In this document: positions 1 to 10,811 of the stretch, in pieces
How the letters are laid out: each line of letters starts with the position of its first letter
Position numbering within the stretch: the first letter of the stretch is position 1
Assembly: GCA_030141605.1 (NCBI GenBank)
Contig: JAQGDQ010001501.1
Coordinates: 1-37,772 of the forward strand
Length of the DNA: 37,772 nt
From: Tubiluchus corallicola
Lineage: Eukaryota; Priapulida; Priapulimorpha; Priapulimorphida; Tubiluchidae
Direction: 5' to 3'
The notes under the pieces: generated by a model
Seen by the model: only the letters and a program-made list of their open reading frames with translations
Database searches by the model: none
Told to the model about the DNA's origin: nothing
Program-made: the position numbers and the translations under genes

Positions 1-146
1 GTGTTGCTATGTATCATGAGCACCAGGTTGTAATGTGTCGCTATGTATCATGAGCACCAGGTTGTAATGTGTCGCTATGTATCATGAGCACCAGGTTGTA
101 ATGTGTTGCTATGTATCATGAGCACCAGGTTGTAATGTGTTGCTAT
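1..146. repeat. 34-bp tandem repeat, intronic
   Basis: Just over four copies of a 34-bp unit (GTGTTGCTATGTATCATGAG followed by CACCAGGTTGTAAT) with one C/T variant position (GTGTTG/GTGTCG). The array starts before the window. It ends 6 bp before the acceptor of the exon at 153, so it lies in the preceding intron and crowds the splice-site region. Confidence 0.9.
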
Positions 147-152
147 TTTCAG

Positions 153-199
153 GCCTCATACAAGTAGTGAAGAGAGCAATGATTCTCTGTCAGTATCAT
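153..199 (+). CDS. Coiled-coil protein gene, internal exon 1 of window
   Basis: A 47-bp exon between acceptor ctattttcag and donor gtaagtg. Only one frame is open; it reads PHTSSEESNDSLSVS, a Ser/acid-rich linker. It enters with one base completing a codon and leaves in phase 1 (single T). The next exon at 2500 begins with CT, completing TCT, so the phases agree. It precedes the helical region encoded by the following exons. The assignment rests on splice signals and phase because the exon is short. The product family is not recognised. Confidence 0.6.
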
Positions 200-325
200 G
201 TAAGTGTTTTTGTCTTTCTTACATATTAACACGTATTTCAAAAATTTTGGAATGAAGCAAATACAAATGATATCAGACAAATTGAAATTATAGTGAACTT
301 TATTTAATTGAATGAACATTTTCCA

Positions 326-360
326 GATCCGGAGCAGACCCGTGCTCTGGTCTCCGGATC
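326..360. other. Imperfect GC-rich palindrome (hairpin)
   Basis: GATCCGGAG at 326-334 is perfectly complementary to CTCCGGATC at 352-360; the stem is extended by CAGA/TCTG with a small bulge. It stands out in an otherwise AT-rich intron (200-603) in which nothing else is seen. The core CCAGATCCGG is also present in the 48-bp repeat units that follow. Confidence 0.6.
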
Positions 361-669
361 CGGATGTAAAACTTGTTTAGAAAATTTCACTCAATTTCTC
401 ATGCACTGCAATAATATCACATTCTAATTTGAGTAAAGCATGAAAAGGTTTGGATGTTTAAACCTAACAAAATGGTTCGGTATTTTGTGTCGTGCAGGGC
501 AGGCAAAGATTTCCCGTATTGGTGTTTAGCTGCATGTGATCGCAACTGTAAATTAGATTTTTTGGGCAGCATAGTGCTTCATTAAATTTCATGTGTTTGC
601 TTATTGAAAGAAGTTGCTATAGCTGTACCGAATGAATTTTCTGATCTTATTGATGTTATTAATGAATAT

Positions 670-1999
670 CTGTTATCCGACCGCATCAGTTATTCTGATC
701 CAGATCCGGCACACCCTCTGTTATCCAACCGCATCAGTTATCCTGATCCAGATTCAGCACACCCTCCGTTATCCGACCAAATCAGCTATCCTGATCCAGA
801 TCCGGCACACCCTCTGTTATCCGACCGCATCAGTTATTCTGATCCAGATCCGGCACACCCTCTGTTATCCAACCAAATCAGTTATCCTGATCCAGATCCG
901 GCACGCCCTCTGTTATCCAACCAAATCAGCTATCCTGATCCAGATCCGGCACACCCTCTGTTATCCGACCGCATCAGTTATTCTGATCCAGATCCGGCAC
1001 ACCCTCTGTTATCCAACCGCATCAGTTATCCTGATCCAGATTCAGCACACCCTCCGTTATCCGACCAAATCAGCTATCCTGATCCAGATCCGGCACACCC
1101 TCTGTTATCCGACCGCATCAGTTATTCTGATCCAGATCCGGCACACCCTCTGTTATCCAACCGCATCAGTTATCCTGATCCAGATTCAGCACACCCTCTG
1201 TTATCCGACCAAATCAGCTATCCTGATCCAGATCCGGCACGCCCTCTGTTATCCGACCGCATCAGTTATCCTGATCCAGATCCGGCACACCCTCTGTTAT
1301 CCGACCGCATCAGTTATCCTGATCCAGATTCAGCACATCCTCTGTTATCCGACCGCATCAGTTATCCTGATCCAGGTCCAGCACATCCTCTGTTATCCGA
1401 CCAAATCAGTTATCCAGGTCCAGCACATCCTCTGTTATCCGACCGCATCAGTTATTCTGATCCAGATCCAGCACATCCTCTGTTATCCAACCGCATCAGT
1501 TATTCTGATCCAGATCCGGCACACCCTCTGTTATCCGACCGCATCAGTTATCCTGATCCAGATCCGGCACACCCTCTGTTATCCAAACGAACCAGTTATC
1601 CTGATCCAGATTCAGCACATCCTCTGTTATCCGACCGCATCAGTTATCCTGATCCAGGTCCAGCACATCCTCTGTTATCCGACCAAATCAGTTATCCAGG
1701 TCCAGCACATCCTCTGTTATCCGACCGCATCAGTTATTCTGATCCAGATCCAGCACATCCTCTGTTATCCAACCGCATCAGTTATTCTGATCCAGATCCG
1801 GCACACCCGCTGTTATCCGACCGCATCAGTTATCCTGATCCAGATCCGGCACATCCTCTGTTATCCGACCAAATCAGCTATCCTGATCTAGATTCAGCAC
1901 ATCCTCTGTTATCCGACCGCATCAGTTATCCTGATCCAGATTCAGCACATCCTCTGTTATCCGACCGCATCAGTTATCCTGATCCAGATCCAGCACACA
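670..1999. repeat. 48-bp minisatellite, intronic, about 28 units
   Basis: Tandem units of 48 bp, two of them shortened to 42 bp (near 1400 and 1685), with core TATCCTGATCCAGATCCGGC followed by ACACCCTCTGTTATCCGACC and GCATCAGT. Blocks of several variant units recur, so higher-order duplication occurred. It lies in the intron between exons 153-199 and 2500-2613. All length changes are multiples of 3, so two + frames stay open; one reads a 16-residue unit YPDPDPAHPLLSDRIS. That frame has no ATG, and the stop at 2002 comes before any usable donor, so I treat it as non-coding. Confidence 0.9.
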
Positions 2000-2290
2000 T
2001 TTAACTGAATAAGGAAATGTATTCAATTTCCTTGTATAAATTAGAACATTCATGTATTCATATTTCCCTACATGTTTCTGCTGTCTGTTTGTTTATGCAA
2101 AAACCAATCTCAGTGTTTTTAAGGTCATTTTATGAAAACTAGAAGGTGACAAAGATAAATTACTTCCTGCTTGCACAAAGTCTGAAGTTTATTGTAGATT
2201 AAGACAAAGTCGTTAAGACACTTATTGTGTACACTTTTTTTAAGTTTAAAATTTGCAATTTTAAGTTTGCAATTCCCCACACAATTTAAA

Positions 2291-2343
2291 TATCCTAATC
2301 CAACCCCATTCCTAATCCTAATCCTAATCCTGACTCTAATCCG
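2291..2343. repeat. Degenerate CCTAAT hexamer repeat
   Basis: About four clean CCTAAT units (2311-2330) inside a longer degenerate run, intronic. The reverse complement is TTAGGA-like; it is similar to but not the same as an arthropod TTAGG or TTAGGG telomere repeat. Confidence 0.6.
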
Positions 2344-2499
2344 CTTCACAAAGTAATTTTTTGTGTAGGAAATCTTCCAGTTAAATTTTAGGTTCATTTT
2401 AATTACCTTCAATCATTGCATCTTCCAGTCATCCTATTTTAGCCGACCTCCAGAGAGTTTTTCCGGTTCATAGGACCTTACCGTGAATTTTATTTTCAG

Positions 2500-2613
2500 C
2501 TTCGGCTCTTCAGACTTACATTCGATTACGGAAGCAGAATTTTGAAGTCATGTTGGAGGAAGACAAGCAACAATGTGTAACGAAGCTTTCCATCCTCAAC
2601 GAGAACTTTCGTG
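2500..2613 (+). CDS. Coiled-coil protein gene, internal exon 2 of window
   Basis: A 114-bp exon between acceptor tattttcag and donor gtaaaa. It completes a phase-1 codon (T+CT, Ser) and continues ALQTYIRLRKQNFEVMLEED then KQQCVTKLSILNENFR, ending with a single G (phase 1). The next exon starts with CA, giving GCA (Ala). The sequence is charged and leucine-patterned, consistent with a helix entering a coiled coil. Phase agreement at both ends and absence of stops make it a confident exon. Family unknown. Confidence 0.8.
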
Positions 2614-3147
2614 GTAAAACCGACTGTTCATTGTTGTTTGTGTTGCACGTTCGTATATCATATTATAGATTAATTTGACATTTTTGAATCGAGAGCAGAA
2701 ATAAGTGTTTCACCGAACGCTAACTGGTTTAACCGTTACTTAGCCGAGTTTTCTACGTATCCGTATCAATGAAACCTTGTATCTTTTCTTAGTTGGCAAT
2801 GTCCCGCTTACGTAAAATTGTAGTATGTACGACATTGTTTCAATTAATCTGGTTGCCTAAGAAGCATCTAAGCGGTAAATTGCAAAAAGTTTTTCTCTCG
2901 CGTATGTTACGAGGATACCTCCATGTTGGACATTCCTGCTGGTGCTTGCTAGATTTGAACTGCAGCGCTTACACAAGCGAATCATGTGTATTCGATATTT
3001 TCTTATATGGATGACATCATCACGAACAGTTATAAGTTATAAAGCCTAATTGTCTCGACTCTAATGTGAACTGGTAGTTGTTCTATAAGCTAAACGTTTG
3101 AAGAAGCAGGTAAAGAAAAGCTCAAAGAATATTCATCAGATTGTATC

Positions 3148-5394
3148 AAAGTAAATGCTAAACCATGCAGATCTGCACAAAGTAAATGCTAAACCGTGCA
3201 GATCTGGACAAAGTAAATGCTAAACCGTGCAGATCTGGACAAAGTAAATGCTAAACCATGCAGATCTGGACAAAGTAAATGCTAAACCGTGCAGATCTGG
3301 ACAAAGTAAATGCTAAACCGTGCAGATCTGGACAAAGTAAATGCTAAACCGTGCAGATCTGGACAAAGTAAATGCTAAACCGTGCAGATCTGGACGAAGT
3401 AAATGCTAAACCATGCAGATCTGGACAAAGTAAATGCTAAACCATGCAGATCTGGACAAAGTAAATGCTAAACCATGCAGATCTGGACAAAATAAATGCT
3501 AAACCGTGCAGATCTGGATAAAGTAAATGCTAAACCGTGCAGATCTGGACAAAGTAAATGCTAAACCGTGCAGATCTGGACAAAGTAAATGCTAAACCGT
3601 GCAGATCTGGACAAAGTAAATGCTAAACCATGCAGATCTGGACAAAGTAAATGCTAAACCATGCAGATCTGGACAAAGTAAATGCTAAACCATGCAGATC
3701 TGGACAAAGTAAATGCTAAACCGTGCAGATCTGGACAAAGTAAATGCTAAACCGTGCAGATCTGGACAAAGTAAATGCTAAACCGTGCAGATCTGGACAA
3801 AGTAAATGCTAAACCGTGCAGATCTGGACAAAGTAAATGCTAAGTCATGCAGATCTGGACAAAGTAAATGCTAAACCATGCAGATCTGGACAAAGTAAAT
3901 GCTAAACCGTGCAGATCTGGACAAAGTAAATGCTAAACCGTGCAGATAGATCTGGACAAAGTAAATGCTAAACCATGCAGATCTGGACAAAGTAAATGCT
4001 AAACCATGCAGATCTGGACAAAGTAAATGCTAAACCATGCAGATCTGGACAAGTAAATGCTAAACCGTGCAGATCTGGACAAAGTAAATGCTAAACCGTG
4101 CAGATCTGGACAAAGTAAATGCTAAACCGTGCAGATCTGGACAAAGTAAATGCTAAACCGTGCAGATCTGGACAAAGTAAATGCTAAACCATGCAGATCT
4201 GGACAAAGTAAATGCTAAACCATGCAGATCTGGACAAAGTAAATGCTAAACCATGCAGATCTGGACAAAGTAAATGCTAAACCGTGCAGATCTGGACAAA
4301 GTAAATGCTAAACCGTGCAGATCTGGACAAAGTAAATGCTAAACCGTGCAGATCTGGACAAAGTAAATGCTAAACCGTGCAGATCTGGACAAAGTAAATG
4401 CTAAACCGTGCAGATCTGGACAAAGTAAATGCTAAACCGTGCAGATCTGGACAAAGTAAATGCTAAACCGTGCAGATCTGGACAAAGTAAATGCTAAACC
4501 GTGCAGATCTGGACAAAGTAAATGCTAAACCGTGCAGATCTGGACAAAGTAAATGCTAAACCGTGCAGATCTGGACAAAGTAAATGCTAAACCATGCAGA
4601 TCTGGACAAAGTAAATGCTAAAACGTGTAGATCTGGACAAAGTAAATGCTAAAACATGCAGATCTGGACAAAGTAAATGCTAAAACATATAGATCTGGAC
4701 AAAGTAAATGCTAAACCATGCAGATCTGGACAAAGTAAATGCTAAACCGTGCAGATCTGGACAAAGTAAATGCTAAACCATGCAGATCTGGACAAAGTAA
4801 ATGCTAAACTGTGCAGATCTGGACAAAGTAAATGCTAAACCTTGCAGATCTGGACAAAGTAAATGCTAAACCATTCACATCTGGACAAAGTAAATGCTAA
4901 ACCGTGCAGATCTGGACAAAGGAAATGCTAAACCGTGCAGGTCTGGACAAAGTAAATGCTAAACCGTGCAGATCTGGACAACGTAAATGCTAAACCGTGC
5001 AGATCTGGACAAAGTAAATGCTAAACCGTGCAGATCTGGACAACGTAAATGCTAAACCGTGCAGAACTGGACAAAGTAAATGCTAAACCGTGCAGATCTG
5101 GACAAAGTAAATGCTAAGCTGTGCAGATCTGGACAAAGTAAATGCTAAACCGTGCAGATCTGGACAAAGTAAACGCTAAACCGTGCAGATGTGGACAAAG
5201 TAAATGCTAAACCGTGCAGATCTGGACAAAGTAAATGCTAAACCGTGCAGATCTGAACAAAGTAAATGCTAAACCGTGCAGATCTGGACAAAGTAAATGC
5301 TAAACCGTGCAGATCTGAACAAAGTAAATGCTAAACCGTGCAGATCTGGACAAAGTAAATGCTAAACCGTGCAGATGTGGACAAAGTAAATGCT
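3148..5394. repeat. 31-bp minisatellite, about 72 copies, intronic
   Basis: Unit AAAGTAAATGCTAAACCGTG followed by CAGATCTGGAC, repeated about 72 times with very few indels (a 4-bp insertion near 3945 and a 1-bp deletion near 4050). Most variation is A/G in CCRTGCAG; divergence rises towards the 3' end (after about 4620). Each unit contains the near-palindrome GTGCAGATCTGGAC centred on AGATCT. It lies in the intron between exons 2500-2613 and 6158-6378. No spacers are present, so it is not a CRISPR array. Confidence 0.95.
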
Positions 5395-6157
5395 TCTTCT
5401 ACCCTTTCTAGCTTATTCTTCTAGTCTATGTTTTATTCAGTCTAAGCTGCACTATGTACAGTAAAGTATGTATAACCTGATCCATTGTAGCTTGAATTCT
5501 TATGTATCTTGAACAGATTTTCCCTTTAATTTCTCTCCTTAACAAGCATCGCATAACTTGCATTATCACGTAGCTCAAACCTAATTCCCAGTACATGTTA
5601 TAAGAACCTAAATTGAAATTATCTCACCTATCTCGAACAACCTCCCAAGTGGGAAATCCTATGTGAAAGTGTGCACCACATTGCAATTTTAACTGCTAGT
5701 TTAAGCAAAAACGCTAAGATTTCTTGTATTACCTTGTAAAAACGCTACACATAACATGGCGTAAGAAACGTGCTTTGACGTAGATCACAATATTATTATT
5801 GCTGAATTCTATTAACCATGTTACTCGGACTACAATAGAGGTGGCCAGTCATTTTATTTTTCATTATTCATAAAAATTGTTGTTTAATATTTGATTAAAG
5901 GTTCAGTTTGTCATTTTCACAGGCTGTAGTGTTACTAGTGTATTGCATTGATGAGCGACTCAATCTTGTTTTCTTATGAACATCGTCTAACCCACACCCT
6001 CGCAGAACTGGAACAAATTTTTGAGTCCCGAGGTGTTCCATTTATACGTAGTTTACTATGTCTTGTTTTCTTAACACTTTCAGTTGTATGTGAATTTTTT
6101 TTATGGATTGCTGATCGTCTCTAGATCCACTTACCGTGGAAATCTTTGTTGTTGTAG
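5395..6157. other. Intron remainder, no feature seen
   Basis: AT-rich unique sequence between the 31-bp array and the acceptor ttgttgttgtag of the exon at 6158. No convincing coding or repeat structure seen. Confidence 0.5.
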
Positions 6158-6378
6158 CATTGCAAAGTCAACGGGCAACGCTGGACAAGAAGGTGGCGGA
6201 GAAGGCAAAGCAGATTAAAGACATGTTCCATCGTTTGTACGACGAGCAGTTGGAGTGCAGAACTTTCGAAGCCGAGCGAGAAAAGAACCTCTCTGAACAG
6301 CGAGAGATTCTAAACGAGCACACGCAGGTGAAGGAGCAACTCGCTACATGTGAGAGGGCGCTGAAAGAGTTAGAACAA
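6158..6378 (+). CDS. Coiled-coil protein gene, main coiled-coil exon
   Basis: The exon opens after acceptor gttgttgtag and completes Ala from the previous phase-1 exon. It then encodes 73 residues starting LQSQRATLDKKVAEKAKQIK and ending ERALKELEQ. The composition is almost wholly helical and charged (K, E, Q, L, R) with heptad-like leucines, no Pro or Gly: a coiled coil. The donor is CAA|gtatga, phase 0. If unspliced, the frame would end after one more codon (V, then TGA at 6382), so this could alternatively be the last exon; no AATAAA lies close behind. A structural or cytoskeletal role is plausible, but I do not recognise the family. Confidence 0.8.
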
Positions 6379-6384
6379 GTATGA

Positions 6385-7261
6385 TGTAGTACAAAGGGCT
6401 CAGCTGGCTAGTGCTGACAAAGTGAAAGAATGTTTATGTTGAACTGAAATTTAATCATTTTAACAAGAGAATTCCCCCCCCCCCGCTACTCACTACTTTT
6501 GCAAACTTGCGTTTTTTGCACCCGCTGTTCGGCACGTAGATACTTGCTGTGAGGACATTGTTATAAAAGCATTACACGTTCGGTTACATTTTAAATTTTT
6601 CAGTAAAATCCTGAAATTGCAGCCTTTTTGCTAATGTTGCCGTATTTGAAATACGACAATGTTGCCATTTTCGGTTTCAGTGTGTCACATCAAATCCTGC
6701 GTGAAAGCATGCACTGCATTACCATTTCAACAAAAACGCTCAGGTTTCTTGTACTACTTTGACGGAACATGGTTTCACTAACAAACCAAGATGTGGCTTG
6801 CACAAATGTGTTTTTTTGTCATCAGCGTTACATGGACTTATACGTTGTAGGAAAATGCACTAAAAGGAATTTTTTGACTAACAAATATTTTTGAATTGTT
6901 AGTCACTGGCAGAAAAAATCTGTTACAAATTTTTCTGTTAGACCTACAGCCTTTATTATTGCAGAATTACTGACAGCTGTGCTGCTCACAGATTGTTATG
7001 ACAACAGTGTTTTTCACGTAGAATCGAGTAATATTCGGTTGAAAAAACTATTTGCAAAATTGAGGTGCGAATTCGGTTCGGTTCGGTTTCGGAAATTACT
7101 TTGAAGTAACTTTAAAGTAACACAGAAGTTCAGCAGATCAAATGTAATTTTGATTCGGATTCGTGTTGGAATCTCCGTTTCAATCCTTACCAACAACCAC
7201 TTATCAAGATCACTTCTACAAACTGTTTATTTTCCCTTTTGATTGTTTATGCACTGATCTA
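6385..7261. other. Intron or 3' flank, poly-C tract
   Basis: AT-rich sequence with an 11-base poly-C run at 6474-6484 and no coding signal. It belongs to the intron before 8685 if the terminal-exon model is right. Confidence 0.45.
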
Positions 7262-7660
7262 GCGCAGTTGTAGTCGTACATTATAACTTTGCAAAACTTG
7301 CGCAGTTGCAGTCGTACGTTATAACTTTGCAAAACTTGCGCAGTTGTAGCTGTATGTATTAACTTTGCAAAGCTTGTGCAGTTGTAGTCGTACATTATGA
7401 CCTTGGAAAGCTTGCGCAGTTGTAGCTGTATGTATTAACTTTGCAAAGCTTGCGCAGTTGTAGTCGTACATTATAACTTTGCAAAGCTTGCGCAGTTGTA
7501 GTCGTACGTTATAACTTTGCAAAGCTTGTGCAGTTGTAGTCGTACGTTATAACTTTGCAAAGCTTGCGCAGTTGTAGTCGTACATTATGACTTTGGAAAG
7601 CTTGCGCAGTTGTAGTTGTACATTATGACTTTGCAAAGTTTGCGCAGTTGTAGTCGTAAA
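7262..7660. repeat. 38-bp minisatellite, about 10.5 copies
   Basis: Unit GCGCAGTTGTAGTCGTACGT followed by TATAACTTTGCAAAGCTT. Ten units occupy exactly 380 bp without net indel (7262-7641), then a partial unit. Variants alternate GTCGTACATT and GCTGTATGTA. The open frame on the - strand is a by-product of the repeat. Confidence 0.93.
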
Positions 7661-7967
7661 TATGCCATTTAATTGTGCAACTTTTTTAATCGTCTGCACA
7701 TGTCATTCTATTTCCTATTTTGGATCTCTTATTAATTTGATTGTCGGCAGCATAAGAACCCCATTTTAGGGAACAGTTGTCTATGTATAGTGTTCTGCAA
7801 ACAGTATTATACCTGTAAATTTCTTTGACATGGTAAACGTGCATGAAAGTAAAGTATTCAAAACAGCTCACGTTGTGCTAGCACTAGAAAAACTAGCTGT
7901 TAATATTCATGTCATTATATTAATGTAGGATTGTAATTCTTGGTCCACTGATGTATGCAGAAGTTAG

Positions 7968-8096
7968 CGATGCTACTGCTGGTTTGTTAATGATTGTACA
8001 ACTGGTTTGTTAGCAGTGCTACTGCTGGTTCATTAACGATGCTACTGCTGGTTTGTTAACGATGCTACTGCTGTTTGTTAACAATGTCACTGCTGG
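7968..8096. repeat. Short degenerate ~23-bp repeat
   Basis: Four to five imperfect units of GATGCTACTGCTGGTTTGTT plus AAC. It adds a further tandem array to the introns of the coiled-coil gene. The rest of 7660-8684 is unremarkable AT-rich DNA. Confidence 0.75.
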
Positions 8097-8684
8097 CTTA
8101 AAATACTTGTAATGGTAACAACATCGCATTGACTATAACATAATGACAACATCGTGTCAGTAAAGTACAATGTGGTTGAAGCTGCATATATTTCTATTAT
8201 TGTGACGCAACCATCCTTTTGATGCATTATTATCCATTTTACTAATAAACTTCACATTGTATGCATCGTAAAAATGCAGAATATTTTTACAGTAACATAT
8301 GCATCATGTTGATGTTGTTTAAATTTGAAAGTGTTTAAATAATGTGCAACAAAGAACATATTCTTACTACTTTTTGTGGCCTTGTTAATATTGCTGATAA
8401 ATTCATATTCTTTAGAGCTAGCTTTTTTAACGTTAGTCTTGCCGCACGTTTACCATCCTAGCTGCCTGTCTGTTTGGACTTTGCTTAAACAGTCGATAAC
8501 ATCTAAGATGAGCCATTGAACCAAAAGTGGTGTCGCTCAACACAAGGTCATAAGGCAGATTTACTTGTTTCAAAACACTTCTATAGTCATCCACCCATCT
8601 ACTAATCAGACCTAGGCCTGCATAGTATAAGTAAATTGTGCACCAGAATAAGCCTGTTTTATAATAAGCAGTCTCTCTTCTCAG

Positions 8685-8705
8685 TTGTTGACAAAGTGCG
8701 ACTAA
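8685..8705 (+). CDS. Probable terminal coding exon of coiled-coil gene
   Basis: A strong polypyrimidine acceptor (gtctctcttctcag) ends at 8684. Joined in phase 0 to the exon ending at 6378 it reads LLTKCD then TAA at 8703-8705, giving a C-terminus ...LEQLLTKCD. An AATAAA follows at 8731. A second frame from the same acceptor (phase 1) reads VDKVRLKLELEIIM then TAA and also looks coiled-coil-like, but it does not match the phase-0 donor. Moderate confidence because the coding part is only six codons. Confidence 0.45.
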   Translation: MLTKCD

Positions 8706-8730
8706 AACTAGAACTCGAGATCATCATGTA

Positions 8731-8736
8731 AATAAA
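8731..8736 (+). promoter_or_regulatory. Candidate polyadenylation signal AATAAA
   Basis: AATAAA 26 bp after the TAA of the proposed terminal exon; a TTTTTATTTTG stretch follows about 30 bp downstream. Consistent with the 3' end of the coiled-coil gene. Confidence 0.45.
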
Positions 8737-8759
8737 CAACATTATATAAAAATGAACTG

Positions 8760-9747
8760 CTAGTGTTTTTATTTTGTAAATAATTAAATATTAACAATGT
8801 TGTCAATCACCAACACAGTAAATATACATAAATAATTCTAATTACATTAAACTCCCTTGATTAATGTATTTATAAATGTCATTTCACGTAACCAACACGT
8901 ATAACTAATCATTCTGTTTATCATTATCAACAACAGAACTTATAATGCCCATAATGAGTGCATGTTGTTAATATATTTACAATTCTTAAACATACAATGA
9001 CTTCTATACATTATGCTGTACATAAAAATTAACTACAATGAGCAATTCTCAATTCATATGGACAATAAACTTTTGCAAGTGCAACAATAAATTGAAAACA
9101 ATTCACGTCAACTTATAATTATTACAGCTATAAAGTTAATATCTTCTCTAGTATCATTACGATTTAGGTATATATACAAAATGGAAATGCTAAAGCAAGT
9201 TTGGAGTTACAAGTATGTTTTCAAACTAAAAGCACTGGTGTTATAGCTAATGGTGTTATGAACGAGGCTTCATTCCTTCTCAACTATAACAACAATCTTT
9301 CATTGAAATGAAAGTCAAAGACAGTTTTGGCTAAAAGAAATATTGCACAAGTTTTTAGCAGCTAATGCATCCTATACTTTCCACTACAAATGTTAGCATA
9401 ATTCTCAAATATACTGCAATTTATCTCGGTAAATGGAAGCTTTGTTCAACTACTTGCTCCACATTTGTACAACATGGAAGTTTTTTATGCTGTAGATGCA
9501 GAGTGAAACACCTGCACAATGTGATACTGATACAATTACCTAACTAATTCTTCAACTACGAATCTTTCAAACCTTAAAAAATCGTTAGATCAATAAACAT
9601 GCTTTTTCTATAAAACCAGGCCATCAAACACCTCTGCAATCAACAGCAAAATTCTATGTACTTGGGCCTACGTTAAACACGAAATTGTACATATTAACAA
9701 TCATCTAATATATTATCGTTCAATGGTAATAACTAGAATATCACTTA
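8760..9747. other. Intergenic AT-rich DNA, nothing identified
   Basis: About 1 kb of AT-rich sequence between the 3' ends of two convergent genes. No coding signal supported on either strand. Confidence 0.5.
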
Positions 9748-9888
9748 CACCAGTGCGTAAAGTGCGCCAGGTCTTGTGGGTCGCACATTTAGTACACCAG
9801 TGTTTAAAGTGCACCAGGTCTTGTGGGTCGCACATTTAGTACACCAGTGTGTAAAGTGAGCCAGGTCTTGCGGGTTGCACATTTAGTT
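9748..9888. repeat. 47-bp tandem repeat, three copies
   Basis: Three copies of a unit starting CACCAGTGTTTAAAGTGCAC and continuing CAGGTCTTGTGGGTCGCACA then TTTAGTA, with 1-5 differences between copies. No indels. Confidence 0.85.
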
Positions 9889-10811
9889 TTCTCACCATTT
9901 AATTATCTATAAGCTTGTCCGTAACACATGTTAGTAGCACAACAGCCGTCTTTCAGTCAACAAAATTGAACTGTAGATGATAACAATGGGCACCTCATTG
10001 TTATTGCAACTTCTCCGGAAGAAAGAAAAGCAAACGTTTTTTGAGAAACTGTGCACAAGAAGAATGAGTTAACTCATTTTATCACCTAGTAACTTATTTT
10101 ACTTAAGACTTGAAAAGTTGGGTGTAACAAAGTTTAGCTGTAATCAGTTGGCGTGAGTCGCGTGATTGTCTTTGGCAGAAGTATATCAACATGTAAACTG
10201 AAGCTATTGCACCTTGCTGTATTTTGTTAGCTCAGTGATTCCTCGCGGTAAAATGGTTTGAAAAGGCCAAGACTTATACCGGGTTAAGTATGAAAGTTAG
10301 TGGATGAAACCTATGTATTAAATTCACTGTTTCACTGATTAAAAAGCAATTACTGTTTTTTCAATTAACATCGAAATTTTGCATCCTTAACGACAGAAAA
10401 CGCTTGAAAGATTACTAATAAACTGACATTTTTCCACCATTAAATGTCCCAGAAACCTAAAACCAAGGCAAATATAAGCCCCGGATGCCACCGGGGCATC
10501 TTACCGCACTCTCCCAGACCGCCTAGCTGTTTCTTGTTCTGTACGGCATAAAAACCCCTTACTTAAATAAATACACTATAAGCACTGCTTACTACACACA
10601 CACACACACACACACACTAATACTCAATATAAGTATTCTATAAAAGTACTTGGAAGAAGATGATTTATGAAAAATCATCACATCAACTCAAGCAAATAAA
10701 CTGTCTCACTTGTTCAGATTGCACATAGCTAAACTCTAGTACAGAAATGATAAAATTCTCTCTCAAATCTAAAATGCTGGAACATCAGCACCTCCAATGA
10801 TGCAGAAAGTA
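9889..10811. other. Intergenic DNA with hairpin and CA microsatellite
   Basis: Contains a GC-rich hairpin at 10478-10497 (GCCCCGG ... CCGGGGC) and an (AC)12 microsatellite at about 10594-10617. Nothing else identified. Confidence 0.5.

Noticed and set aside
604-2004. 466-codon open frame as a protein gene
   Set aside because: No ATG in frame, starts at TTG, no donor before the stop, lies in an intron between two phase-matched exons; openness follows from a repeat unit divisible by three. Kept only as a finding.
2125-2412. Open frame on - strand rich in Arg/Ile
   Set aside because: Produced by the CCTAAT repeat; no splice or start context.
3148-5394. CRISPR-like array
   Set aside because: Units abut with no spacers, and the sequence is an animal intron; it is a minisatellite. 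The same holds for 7262-7660.
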